12,504 nucleotides of DNA from an uncultured Candidatus Saccharibacteria bacterium (GCA_947095985.1 CAMUPZ010000019.1:1-12504); one strand, 5' to 3'. Positions 7,007 through 12,504 are shown, counted from the stretch's first letter. Program-made: numbers and translations. The notes: generated by a model not told the origin, from the letters alone.

Positions 7007-7554
7007 GGTTTCACCTTCTTTAGATAATACTTAAGTTCCATAATACTGCCGCGAATATCCTCCAGTGCCCGATGATCCTCTGGCTTGGCAAATTTCTTGC
7101 CGTATTTGCCCTCAAACACCACCTTCCAAGCACTAACATCCAACATCCGATAGTGTAGTCTTTTTGACAACGTAGGCCACCACTCGTCGATAAACCGCCG
7201 ATCCTGGTGAATTGAATTGCCACCAAGTAAAATCCGTGGCTCGTCCGCAAAATATTCATCACAAAACCTAAGCAGCTCACGCTCCACCTCAGCCAGCGGC
7301 TTGCCCGAGGCATTTTGTTCCTCCAGCCCACGCCGTGCCTCTGGATGCTCGTTCCAAAAGCTGGCATTTCGATCCAGCAATTTCCTCAGATTCTCTGGGT
7401 CGTGTTGTACAACTCCCTCATACGTCGCCATCTCCGTAAAATCCCAATTCGTAGCGATCGCCGCCACTTCCAAAATCTCATCACGCACCGGATCCAACCC
7501 GGTCATCTCCAAGTCCATCCACAAAATCTTCTTTGGCTTAAAAGTTGCTTTCAT
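7003..7554 (-). CDS. orn: Oligoribonuclease (DEDDh 3'-5' exoribonuclease)
   Basis: Oligoribonuclease degrades the 2-5-nucleotide RNAs left by other RNases (and pGpG) to mononucleotides. The 183-residue length is typical. The DEDDh residues are all visible: D14 and E16 in WMDLEMTGLD, D118 in GGNSIHQDRRFI, and H161 plus D166 in HRALEDIRGSIMELKYY. It is the first gene of a two-gene unit with the MmcQ-like gene. Its -10 (7566-7561) begins directly after the stop codon of the nucleotidyltransferase gene, and six bases separate it from the ATG at 7554. A diverged remnant of a second orn 5' end lies at 8693-8760. Confidence 0.96.
   Translation of the reverse strand: MKATFKPKKILWMDLEMTGLDPVRDEILEVAAIATNWDFTEMATYEGVVQHDPENLRKLLDRNASFWNEHPEARRGLEEQNASGKPLAEVERELLRFCDEYFADEPRILLGGNSIHQDRRFIDEWWPTLSKRLHYRMLDVSAWKVVFEGKYGKKFAKPEDHRALEDIRGSIMELKYYLKKVKP
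7012..7017 (-). promoter_or_regulatory. Shine-Dalgarno site for the MmcQ-like gene
   Basis: AAGGTG on the minus strand, five bases before the ATG at 7006 and inside the 3' end of orn. It supports coupled translation of the second gene. Confidence 0.65.
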
Positions 7555-7566
7555 ATCTTTATTATA
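7555..7566 (-). promoter_or_regulatory. orn -10 element, leaderless type
   Basis: A perfect TATAAT (7566-7561) directly after the upstream gene's TAG, then six bases (AAAGAT) and the orn ATG at 7554. The TGn extension is imperfect (TAG) and no clear -35 is seen, but the spacing matches the other leaderless-type starts in the window. Confidence 0.65.
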
Positions 7567-8643
7567 CTACTTTTTGGCATCGTAGTAATCTCGAGAAAAC
7601 CGCTCTGGCACCTGTCTTAATAGCCTTTCAACAACGTCATCAAACTTTGACGCACCACCAAGCTTCAGGCGATTTTCTCTTTCAATCCGAAGGGATTCAA
7701 GCACGCCATCAGACGGGACAAAATCCGTCTCATTCACTAGATAATAATACATCTCAATAGCACTCATATCTTCACAACCATACGGTATCATTCCATAAAA
7801 CTTTAGATTTTCCACATAGCGTTCGGCCAATTCGTCGCTGACTTCTAACGCCTTATCTAGCTGTAGCGCTTGCATGAAATAATTATCCCTTGGATCACCA
7901 TAAATATCATCTGGCAATTGAACACTCTTGATGGTTGCGTAGTCAATTCCCTGAACTTGCATATCAGACAGAAGCCTCACTGCCTTGAGGGCTAATTTAT
8001 TGCCAATTCGATAGTCATAATCAATGTCGTGTTCAAAAACTGTCGGTCTAATAATATGCTCAGCAGTATCCAACACTGCTTGAGTGCTAGCCAATAGCCT
8101 CCAAGCACCGTTGTTCTTGTATATGAGCACTTGATTGATTGTAAAATCATGCTGCCTCATAAACTCGGCAGTAGATTGTACAGACTCCGCGCCATAGCCA
8201 TTCATTGCATCACGTGGCGAAAAACGCATTGAAAAATCGCTCGCTACCGCCCGAATCTCATCCGGATCATAATCGCCACTAGCAATAGTTTCTTCTAAAA
8301 TTACCAAATCGACATCGCGAGGAGGCGGTAACTGACGGTCGCTATGAACTAGAGACTCCAAAACCTGACGAGCCGCCCCGCCCTTTACGCCAATAAATGA
8401 CGGTAGTTCATCTAAATCAAAACCCAAATTAGCCCGCTCAATAACATCGGCAGGTAATTCATATTCATATATTTCATTGCAGCGAGCTTCCGGGTTGCCA
8501 GGCTGCTCGCAATCATAATATTTCAGCTGGCAGCTAATTCCTCCAAATTCTACGCGGCGCTCGCCGCTATCAAGTACTTGCAAAGCGCGAGGCTGATGCA
8601 TCTTCGCCTCTATATCACTCGGAGTCGGGCTTAATTTTTCCAT
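7567..8643 (-). CDS. CCA/poly(A)-polymerase-like nucleotidyltransferase
   Basis: A 358-residue protein that I place, with moderate confidence, in the DNA polymerase beta superfamily near class II tRNA CCA-adding enzymes and poly(A) polymerases. The head domain shows the nucleotidyltransferase signature in order: FIGVKGGAARQVLESLV (GG at 88-89), PRDVDLVIL with the metal-binding D110 and D112, and RQHDFTINQVLIY (164-175), matching the RRDFTINA segment of CCA enzymes. LASTQAVLDTAEHIIRP then corresponds to the segment ahead of the neck, and LALKAVRLLSDM resembles the conserved helix after it. The N-terminal 80 residues and the C-terminal half are not recognisable; the latter is helical and acidic. 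I cannot tell which nucleotide or RNA it uses. It has the best promoter in the window. Its stop directly precedes the orn -10 element. Confidence 0.7.
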   Translation of the reverse strand: MEKLSPTPSDIEAKMHQPRALQVLDSGERRVEFGGISCQLKYYDCEQPGNPEARCNEIYEYELPADVIERANLGFDLDELPSFIGVKGGAARQVLESLVHSDRQLPPPRDVDLVILEETIASGDYDPDEIRAVASDFSMRFSPRDAMNGYGAESVQSTAEFMRQHDFTINQVLIYKNNGAWRLLASTQAVLDTAEHIIRPTVFEHDIDYDYRIGNKLALKAVRLLSDMQVQGIDYATIKSVQLPDDIYGDPRDNYFMQALQLDKALEVSDELAERYVENLKFYGMIPYGCEDMSAIEMYYYLVNETDFVPSDGVLESLRIERENRLKLGGASKFDDVVERLLRQVPERFSRDYYDAKK

Positions 8644-8679
8644 GCTCGCTATTATAGCATAAACGATTTAAAAAGTCAA
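8644..8679 (-). promoter_or_regulatory. Promoter of the nucleotidyltransferase gene
   Basis: TTGACT (8679-8674), 17 bases, then a perfect TATAAT (8656-8651) preceded by TGC. Seven bases separate the -10 from the ATG at 8643, so the transcript should again begin at or within a base or two of the start codon. Confidence 0.85.
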
Positions 8680-8692
8680 TCAAAGAAGTCCC

Positions 8693-8760
8693 CTCATCAC
8701 GCACTGGATCTAGTCCAGTCACCTCCAGGTCGATCCATAATATTTTTTCGCCTTACTCAT
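8693..8760 (-). pseudogene. Relic of an orn 5' end
   Basis: Read on the minus strand from an ATG at 8760, this non-coding gap encodes MSKAKK and then, after a one-base loss in an A run, ILWIDLEVTGLDPVRDE. The intact orn reads ILWMDLEMTGLDPVRDE. Over the 51 aligned bases I count ten differences, and only two change an amino acid (I/M and V/M). The copy was therefore a working, diverged orn before it was broken. Similarity stops at 8693. A TATAAT lies eight bases before its ATG. In the frame of that ATG only 13 codons can be read before a stop. Confidence 0.75.
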
Positions 8761-8774
8761 ACTACCTAATTATA
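8761..8774 (-). promoter_or_regulatory. Remnant promoter of the orn relic
   Basis: TATAAT (8774-8769) preceded by TG, eight bases before the relic ATG and six bases after the helicase stop. It may still fire and act as a second promoter for the nucleotidyltransferase gene. Confidence 0.4.
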
Positions 8775-8780
8775 CACTCG

Positions 8781-9908
8781 TTATCTGTTTATCTGACCAT
8801 AAAAAGCTTCTTGCTGTTTGCTCGTTAATACCTCTTGCACCACAGCCCAAACCTTAGCCTCCGCCTCATGGACATTGTGACTATTCACCGCAGATCCTTC
8901 CAGTACCTGACGTAATTGACCCTTAGTAATAACTCGTTTATGTTGTAAATTAAACAATACTTTTACTTGCTCGCTCGGGCTTTCTTTCATTTTACCCACT
9001 AATAGCGCAATTTGTTCCTTTGTTGTGGCGGGGATTTTTTGCTGCTGCTCTGGACCGATCACCAGTGAGCCAACTTTCGGCTGCGTCACGCTAACCAAAT
9101 TACCATTCGGTGCCACCTGGTCACCAAGAAGTTCGGGAATAGCGCTGCCATTCAAGGCTTCAGCGATTTGATCCTTGGTTACTGATAAAACCGTATTGAG
9201 CGTGTATCGACGACCATCACGCACATCATACCACCACGGCAAAGCCAGCACTAACTTCAACGCCTCCGAGCCCATACGTCGCACTAAGCTATGTGAACTA
9301 ATTTCATACTCAGAAATACCACGCTCGCCAGTATGAACATTCTTGTATTGATTAACCGCTGTTCGTCCAATACGCCGACTACCGGCTTTGACGTACAATA
9401 ATTCTTGAAAACCACGCACTAAAGCTACTGATATATTGTGTTTTTCCTCGCTGTTTAGTTCACCCATGTCGATATCGTTTGGATTAACCGACAGGCGCCG
9501 ACATATTTTACTAAATTGATAGTGGATATTATCCGCCTTATTGGGATCAATACCATTAGTCAGGTAGACGTCATTGTCAGTACGACAGCCGTCATAAATC
9601 TCTCTGGTTTTCAAAAAAGCATCGTATTCGGCAAAAAAGTCATCTGTTGTATCAGGGCTGACAAATTCCTGGAACAATTCCTTTGGTTGATGCCAGGCGG
9701 CAAAGCCACCACCCGAGACGGAGGCTGCCATGGCCGATAATGCCAACACTTCACGTAAGCTTCCCCCATTCTTAATCATTTCTGCTAATGACCGAGACAA
9801 CTCTGGTGACAATGGCAAATTATCCATAAACTCACCGATTTTTGTAATCCGCCCCTCTCCGTCAATCGCCTCCAGGGTTTCCAGCAAATCGTACGACTCT
9901 TGAATAAC
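8781..9908 (-). CDS. DEAH-box helicase, C-terminal part in shifted frame
   Basis: About 375 residues continuing the helicase of 9785-11326 in the -1 frame. The sequence VIQESYDLLETLEAIDGEGRITKIGEFMDNLPLSPELSRSL is the expected winged-helix/ratchet (HA2) junction of DEAH/RHA helicases, where family members read roughly LETLEALGAID...LT.LG..MA.LPLDP.L. Further on come a ratchet-like helical stretch (LALSAMAASVSGGGF), a basic segment (SRRIGRTAVNQYKNVHTG) and a less conserved C-terminus. The only in-frame start near its 5' end is a TTG at 9887 inside the conserved junction with no ribosome-binding site, so it is unlikely to be made alone. Joined to the upstream part at 9908 it gives one protein of about 848 residues. 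Either the gene is newly broken, the run of A is misread in the assembly, or a ribosomal -1 shift joins the parts. Confidence 0.8.
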   Translation of the reverse strand, partial: VIQESYDLLETLEAIDGEGRITKIGEFMDNLPLSPELSRSLAEMIKNGGSLREVLALSAMAASVSGGGFAAWHQPKELFQEFVSPDTTDDFFAEYDAFLKTREIYDGCRTDNDVYLTNGIDPNKADNIHYQFSKICRRLSVNPNDIDMGELNSEEKHNISVALVRGFQELLYVKAGSRRIGRTAVNQYKNVHTGERGISEYEISSHSLVRRMGSEALKLVLALPWWYDVRDGRRYTLNTVLSVTKDQIAEALNGSAIPELLGDQVAPNGNLVSVTQPKVGSLVIGPEQQQKIPATTKEQIALLVGKMKESPSEQVKVLFNLQHKRVITKGQLRQVLEGSAVNSHNVHEAEAKVWAVVQEVLTSKQQEAFYGQINR

Positions 9909-11326
9909 TTTTTACTAGCAACAGGATGCATCAGGTATCGGTTCAGATCCTCAAAATCACCATTCAGATGGATAGCCGACAAAACGTTGCGCACAATATT
10001 CGTGTGATATATCTCCGGTGGAATATGCTGTTCACGGGACGCAATATCATAAAATCCTTTCAGCTCATCTGGCAAATAAATCTTATCGTAAGATATCGGA
10101 CGAGCCAATACAAACTTAGCGCCATCAATATCACGACCGCCCCGCCCCGCCTGCTGCATCAGCTCTGCTTGAGTACACAATCGAGGTGGCAACCCCTCCG
10201 TGCCCTCTTCACCAATTTCTTTACTCTTCGTCAGTCCATTTGACAGCACCAAATCAACCTCGGGGATGGTAATACCAGACTGTCCAGCCGAGGTCGAAAC
10301 GATGACAAACGACTCGTCTTCTACTGGTTTGGCAGTAAAAATCTCTCGGCGCGTAGCTTCTGATATGCCAGAATGTAATTTGAAAAATCGTATCCTCCCG
10401 GGTTGATGGCGGGCGTGGCGTTTGATTGACGCAATGGTCTCATCAATACTTCTCACCCCTTCAACAAAGATTAGTGACTTTCTCGAATTCTCACCATATT
10501 CGAGATATGCTTCAGATACCGTATTCATCTTATCTTCTGTAATGTCAATATCATGCGGCCGGCCCTCAATAGTTACGACTGGTAGTTCTGATCCGTTGAT
10601 ATCTTCATATATAGCCTGAGAAACTTCCGTATCAGGCGTGGCACTAGAAAAAGCCATATGCCATTTGTCGGTATTCTCTATCGACTTCGCAGCCAGTGCG
10701 GTGGCAAATTCCATCTCCAAATTGGCTTCATGTATTTCATCAACCAGGATAAGTGCCTTCTCGTCCTGCCAGTCGCTAGAAAATTGTTCCAGCTTTTTCG
10801 TAAACGTTGCTGGCGTCATGAAACAAAGTCTAGTACCTGATGTCGCTTCAGTGGCACGTCCGTGAATCTTGCCCACCAAGTGATCAGGATATTGTTCGCC
10901 AAGCTGTTCACGCAAACTCTTCTCGACATATTCAGCAACATTATCGACGATAACCCGCCGCGGTATCAACACCACAACACGATCAAACCGCTCGAGTGCG
11001 TACTGAGCGGTTTGTGTCGTTTTGCCACTACCCGTCGGTCCGCACAACCAAGATATTTTATTTTCTGATAATGTATCTACTATCTCTGCTTTGTGCTTAT
11101 ACGCAGGCAATTTTTTGTCACCAAGATCATAGTTGGCAAAAGGAGTTTCTGGTAGTTTAATGTACCGTTCCCGCAATTCTTTTAAACGCTGCCTTCTCTG
11201 CTCGGGCGGTTCGCCATAACTATACGACGGCTGACTGGGTCTTTGAATATTTCGACTCAATAGATGGCTACTACTCGGTTCTTTTGACCTATGTAAATAA
11301 CCCGCCCTCCGGACTCCATCTTTCAC
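9785..11326 (-). CDS. DEAH-box (HrpA/HrpB-type) helicase, N-terminal part
   Basis: The ATPase half of a superfamily 2 DEAH/RHA helicase, the class that includes the RNA helicases HrpA and HrpB. Motifs in order: Walker A GPTGSGKT (96-103), VVVLIPRRVIVDN (Ia), FMTPATF (Ic), the DEIH box in LVDEIHEANLEM (196-199), SSAT (motif III), SLIFVEGV (IV), VIVSTSAGQSGITIPEVDLV (V) and QQAGRGGRD (VI, 391-399, with Gln in place of the usual Arg of QRxGR). A basic, Ser/Pro-rich tail of about 50 residues precedes the core. True homology ends at residue 473 (about 9908); the last 40 residues, LFKSRTICWK onward, are a frameshifted tail. The start is GTG at 11326 with AGGAG eight bases upstream. The target RNA is unknown. 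Confidence 0.88.
   Translation of the reverse strand: MKDGVRRAGYLHRSKEPSSSHLLSRNIQRPSQPSYSYGEPPEQRRQRLKELRERYIKLPETPFANYDLGDKKLPAYKHKAEIVDTLSENKISWLCGPTGSGKTTQTAQYALERFDRVVVLIPRRVIVDNVAEYVEKSLREQLGEQYPDHLVGKIHGRATEATSGTRLCFMTPATFTKKLEQFSSDWQDEKALILVDEIHEANLEMEFATALAAKSIENTDKWHMAFSSATPDTEVSQAIYEDINGSELPVVTIEGRPHDIDITEDKMNTVSEAYLEYGENSRKSLIFVEGVRSIDETIASIKRHARHQPGRIRFFKLHSGISEATRREIFTAKPVEDESFVIVSTSAGQSGITIPEVDLVLSNGLTKSKEIGEEGTEGLPPRLCTQAELMQQAGRGGRDIDGAKFVLARPISYDKIYLPDELKGFYDIASREQHIPPEIYHTNIVRNVLSAIHLNGDFEDLNRYLMHPVASKKLFKSRTICWKPWRRLTERGGLQKSVSLWIICHCHQSCLGH
9906..9916 (-). other. Frameshift point in the helicase gene
   Basis: The minus strand reads AGT-AAA-AAG-TTA in the upstream frame; the downstream frame resumes at GTT (9908-9906). 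A single -1 step, or one extra A in the five-A run (9913-9909), gives AGT-AAA-AAA-GTT and joins the two halves exactly where the family's conserved HPV...LETLEA junction requires. This is not a canonical A-AAA-AAG slippery heptamer because the preceding base is T. A tRNA-Lys slip from AAG to AAA remains possible. Confidence 0.8.
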
Positions 11327-11334
11327 ACTACTCT

Positions 11335-11378
11335 CTCCTTTATGCTCATATTGTAGATAGGAGAAAGTAAAATAGCAA
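11335..11378 (-). promoter_or_regulatory. Helicase promoter and Shine-Dalgarno site
   Basis: TTGCTA (11378-11373), 17 bases, then TACAAT (11355-11350). The transcript would start near 11343 and carry AAAGGAG (11341-11335), whose AGGAG lies eight bases before the GTG at 11326. This is the one clear first gene with a conventional short leader, and it starts with GTG rather than ATG. Confidence 0.65.
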
Positions 11379-11393
11379 ACGTAAGCGTCTTAG

Positions 11394-11426
11394 CTTTTTC
11401 TTGTCTAGTTTGTCTAACTTAAAAAA
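11394..11426 (-). pseudogene. Relic of an mscL 3' end
   Basis: Minus-strand codons in this gap encode FFKLDKLDKKK, identical to the end of the intact MscL at 12320-12504 (FFKLDKLDKKKD). The two DNA copies differ at seven of 33 bases, all silent. This pattern points to a once-coding copy, not chance. Upstream bases (to about 11470) still resemble the second membrane helix, but with stops and shifts. The frame runs on without the original stop into the helicase promoter. Its 5' part would have lain where pyrH now is. Confidence 0.65.
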
Positions 11427-11506
11427 CGAATATTTGTATAGCAAATCGCAATTTGTATTACACTGCCGCCTCCCTTTTGCATTTATGTTACTTTTCAAGC
11501 GCGCTA
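11427..11506. other. Gap upstream of pyrH with small repeats
   Basis: AT-rich, no gene. ATTTGTAT occurs twice, at 11432-11439 and 11451-11458, 19 bases apart (about two helical turns). CAAAT-CGCA-ATTTG (11442-11455) forms a short inverted repeat between them. This could be an operator for pyrH, but part of the stretch also looks like decayed mscL sequence, so the repeats may be accidental. Confidence 0.3.
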
Positions 11507-11521
11507 TGATACACTGGTGTC
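11507..11521 (+). promoter_or_regulatory. pyrH promoter, leaderless type
   Basis: Extended -10 TGA-TACACT (TACACT at 11510-11515) with exactly six bases before the ATG at 11522. An overlapping TATGAT (11505-11510) is a second candidate and would give a leader of about five bases. I see no strong -35 and no Shine-Dalgarno sequence. Confidence 0.6.
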
Positions 11522-12226
11522 ATGACCAAACGTATTCTCCTCAAACTCTCTGGCGAGCAGCTTCAGGGCGAGTTCGCCAGCGGTTTTGACCCCGCTCGCG
11601 CCCGCTGGATCGCTGAACAAATCAAACCAGCCCTAGAAACTGGCGCTGAAATCGTTATTATGGTTGGCGGCGGCAACTATGTCCGCGGCAACCAAATCAT
11701 TGGCCACGGCATTCAGCCTGTCTCGGCCCATAATATCGGCATGCTCTCTACCCTGATGAACGCCATCGCCCTGGCTGATGTCTTCAACGATTCTAATTTG
11801 CCAACTCGTGCATTATCTACGGTTGAAATCAATCAATTTATCGATCAATATACTTTCCGCCGGGCAATCAGTCACATTCAAAAAGGCCGGGTCGTTATTG
11901 TAGCCTGTGGCACTGGCCGGCCATTCCTGACTACCGACACCGCTGCCTTGAATTTAGCTTTGGAAATGCAATGTGATGTTGTGATTAAAACAACGAAAGT
12001 TGATGGCGTGTACGATAAAGATCCTACCAAATTCCCTGACGCCACCAAATTTGATAAGCTCAGCTATCACGACGCTCTAACCAACCCTGATATCACCGTC
12101 ATGGACAAAGCTGCCATCGGCCTGGCTATGGACGAACACATTCCAGTTATCATCTGCGACCTCCTCACCGACGGCAATATTGCCCGGGCTAGTGGCGGCC
12201 AGCCAGTCGGTACGCTGATTTCCTAG
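11522..12226 (+). CDS. pyrH: UMP kinase
   Basis: UMP kinase converts UMP to UDP with ATP in pyrimidine nucleotide supply; bacterial PyrH belongs to the amino-acid kinase family and is usually a hexamer controlled by GTP and UTP. The 234-residue length is standard. Seen in order: KRILLKLSGEQLQG (3-16, phosphate-binding strand), IVIMVGGGNYVRGNQ, HNIGMLSTLMNAIALAD (the UMP-contact helix), GRVVIVACGTGRPFLTTDTA (122-141, nucleotide loop), VIKTTKVDGVYDKDP, and the C-terminal SGGQPVGTLIS. The gene stands alone on the plus strand between two minus-strand genes. The usual partners tsf and frr are not beside it. Its insertion point carries the relic of an mscL end, suggesting it arrived together with the intact mscL. 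Confidence 0.97.
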   Translation: MTKRILLKLSGEQLQGEFASGFDPARARWIAEQIKPALETGAEIVIMVGGGNYVRGNQIIGHGIQPVSAHNIGMLSTLMNAIALADVFNDSNLPTRALSTVEINQFIDQYTFRRAISHIQKGRVVIVACGTGRPFLTTDTAALNLALEMQCDVVIKTTKVDGVYDKDPTKFPDATKFDKLSYHDALTNPDITVMDKAAIGLAMDEHIPVIICDLLTDGNIARASGGQPVGTLIS

Positions 12227-12276
12227 CTTATTGAGTATTACACACCTCGTCCTGGCATAAATCGTTTTATATAAAA

Positions 12277-12301
12277 ATCCGCCGTTATTTATCCGGCGGA
12301 T
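12277..12301 (-). terminator. Intrinsic terminator of mscL
   Basis: ATCCGCCG (12277-12284) and CGGCGGAT (12294-12301) form an eight-pair GC-rich stem with a nine-base loop. On the minus strand it follows the mscL stop by 18 bases and is followed by TTTTTATAT, a good U-tract. On the plus strand, 50 bases after pyrH, the tail is poorer in T, so it may end pyrH transcripts less well. Confidence 0.85.
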
Positions 12302-12319
12302 ATGTTCTTCAAAACCCAA

Positions 12320-12504
12320 TTAATCTTTTTTCTTGTCTAATTTATCGAGTTTGAAAAATTGCACAATTGCATAGACCACAAATGCCACCGCCAGCAATGT
12401 GATCAATGAACTAATAAACGCCCCATACAGAAATTCACCCTTACGCCCGGCAATTTCCAACGTAAATGATGCTGACTGCAACCCCTTTTGCGAGCCAACA
12501 ATCA
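12320..12504 (-). CDS. mscL: Large-conductance mechanosensitive channel, 3' end only
   Basis: The last 61 residues of MscL, the membrane channel that opens under membrane tension to release solutes on osmotic downshock; the 5' part lies past the right edge. Visible are the end of the external loop (SFTLEIAGRKGEF) and the second membrane helix with its flanks, FLYGAFISSLITLLAVAFVV followed by YAIVQFFKLDKL. This matches the family's YG.FI...I.FLI.AF.....K..NKL pattern. The protein stops at KLDKKKD, so the C-terminal cytoplasmic helix bundle of E. coli MscL, about 25-30 residues, is missing; the channel core does not need it. An intrinsic terminator follows. A decayed copy of the same end is found at 11394-11426. 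Confidence 0.8.
   Translation of the reverse strand, partial: IVGSQKGLQSASFTLEIAGRKGEFLYGAFISSLITLLAVAFVVYAIVQFFKLDKLDKKKD

Noticed and set aside
7217..7585. Plus-strand frame opposite orn
   Set aside because: It is a shadow of the strongly conserved orn frame, with no start signals. The same applies to 7315-7620 and 7545-7760.
8722..8760. 13-codon open frame starting at 8760 as a leader peptide
   Set aside because: Its codons are out of frame with a clearly orn-derived sequence. The frame reflects a one-base loss, not a selected peptide.
9887..9887. Helicase C-terminal part as an independent gene starting at TTG 9887
   Set aside because: Family similarity continues upstream of this codon to 9908, and there is no ribosome-binding site. 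It is the end of the broken helicase gene.
9908..9914. Canonical A-AAA-AAG slippery heptamer in the helicase
   Set aside because: The base before AAA is T, so the P-site tRNA could not re-pair fully. Only the weaker A-AAG slip is possible.
11382..11392. TAAG-ACG-CTTA hairpin near the mscL relic as a terminator
   Set aside because: The four-pair stem is too weak and no U-tract follows directly.
12077..12319. Minus-strand frame overlapping the pyrH end
   Set aside because: It runs through the terminator hairpin and antisense to conserved PyrH codons, and has no recognisable content.
1..12504. CRISPR arrays, tRNA or rRNA genes, insertion sequences, phage attachment sites
   Set aside because: I saw no regularly spaced repeats, no cloverleaf or rRNA signatures, and no transposase or integrase motifs on either strand.

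Overview
The window looks like a piece of a gene-dense, reduced bacterial genome, most likely a Candidate Phyla Radiation member and perhaps Saccharibacteria (TM7). The clues are the tight packing, a DnaG primase whose zinc ligands are all replaced, an archaeal-style P-loop kinase (UPF0200-like), a short primary sigma factor and many small unassigned proteins. TGA serves as an ordinary stop (dnaG, orn), so this is not the TGA-as-glycine code of Gracilibacteria/SR1. The taxonomic call is inference; no rRNA is present.

Layout. 1-2002 (minus): polA, cut by the left edge inside the polymerase domain. 2019-2666 (minus): unrecognised AT-rich gene. 2729-3316 (plus): UPF0200/dephospho-CoA-kinase-like P-loop protein. 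3317-6006 (minus): dnaG-rpoD operon, the core of the macromolecular-synthesis operon without rpsU. 6060-6671 (plus): single-pass membrane protein. 6668-7554 (minus): orn and an MmcQ/YjbR-family gene, overlapping by ATGA. 7567-8643 (minus): a CCA/poly(A)-polymerase-like nucleotidyltransferase. 8693-8760 (minus): relic of a second orn 5' end. 8781-11326 (minus): a DEAH-box helicase broken into two frames by a -1 shift at a run of five A. 11394-11426 (minus): relic of an mscL 3' end. 11522-12226 (plus): pyrH. 12320-12504 (minus): 3' end of mscL, followed by a hairpin terminator.

How it works together. Most products serve replication, transcription and RNA turnover: Pol I, primase, primary sigma factor, oligoribonuclease, a nucleotidyltransferase, an RNA-type helicase and UMP kinase.

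The main pattern concerns gene starts. For six transcription units (polA, the UPF0200 gene, dnaG, the membrane-protein gene, orn, pyrH) a -10 hexamer, usually with an extended-10 TGn, ends exactly six bases before the ATG. For the nucleotidyltransferase gene the gap is seven. Sigma factors normally start transcripts about seven bases past the -10, so these mRNAs should begin at or next to the A of ATG, that is, be leaderless. Shine-Dalgarno sequences appear instead at the operon-internal genes (rpoD, mmcQ-like) and at the GTG-started helicase. The RpoD encoded here keeps the region 2.5/3.0 His and Glu known to read the TG of extended -10 promoters. Two relic gene ends flank the helicase, each the remains of a gene that survives intact a short distance away, which suggests local gene replacement by recombination.
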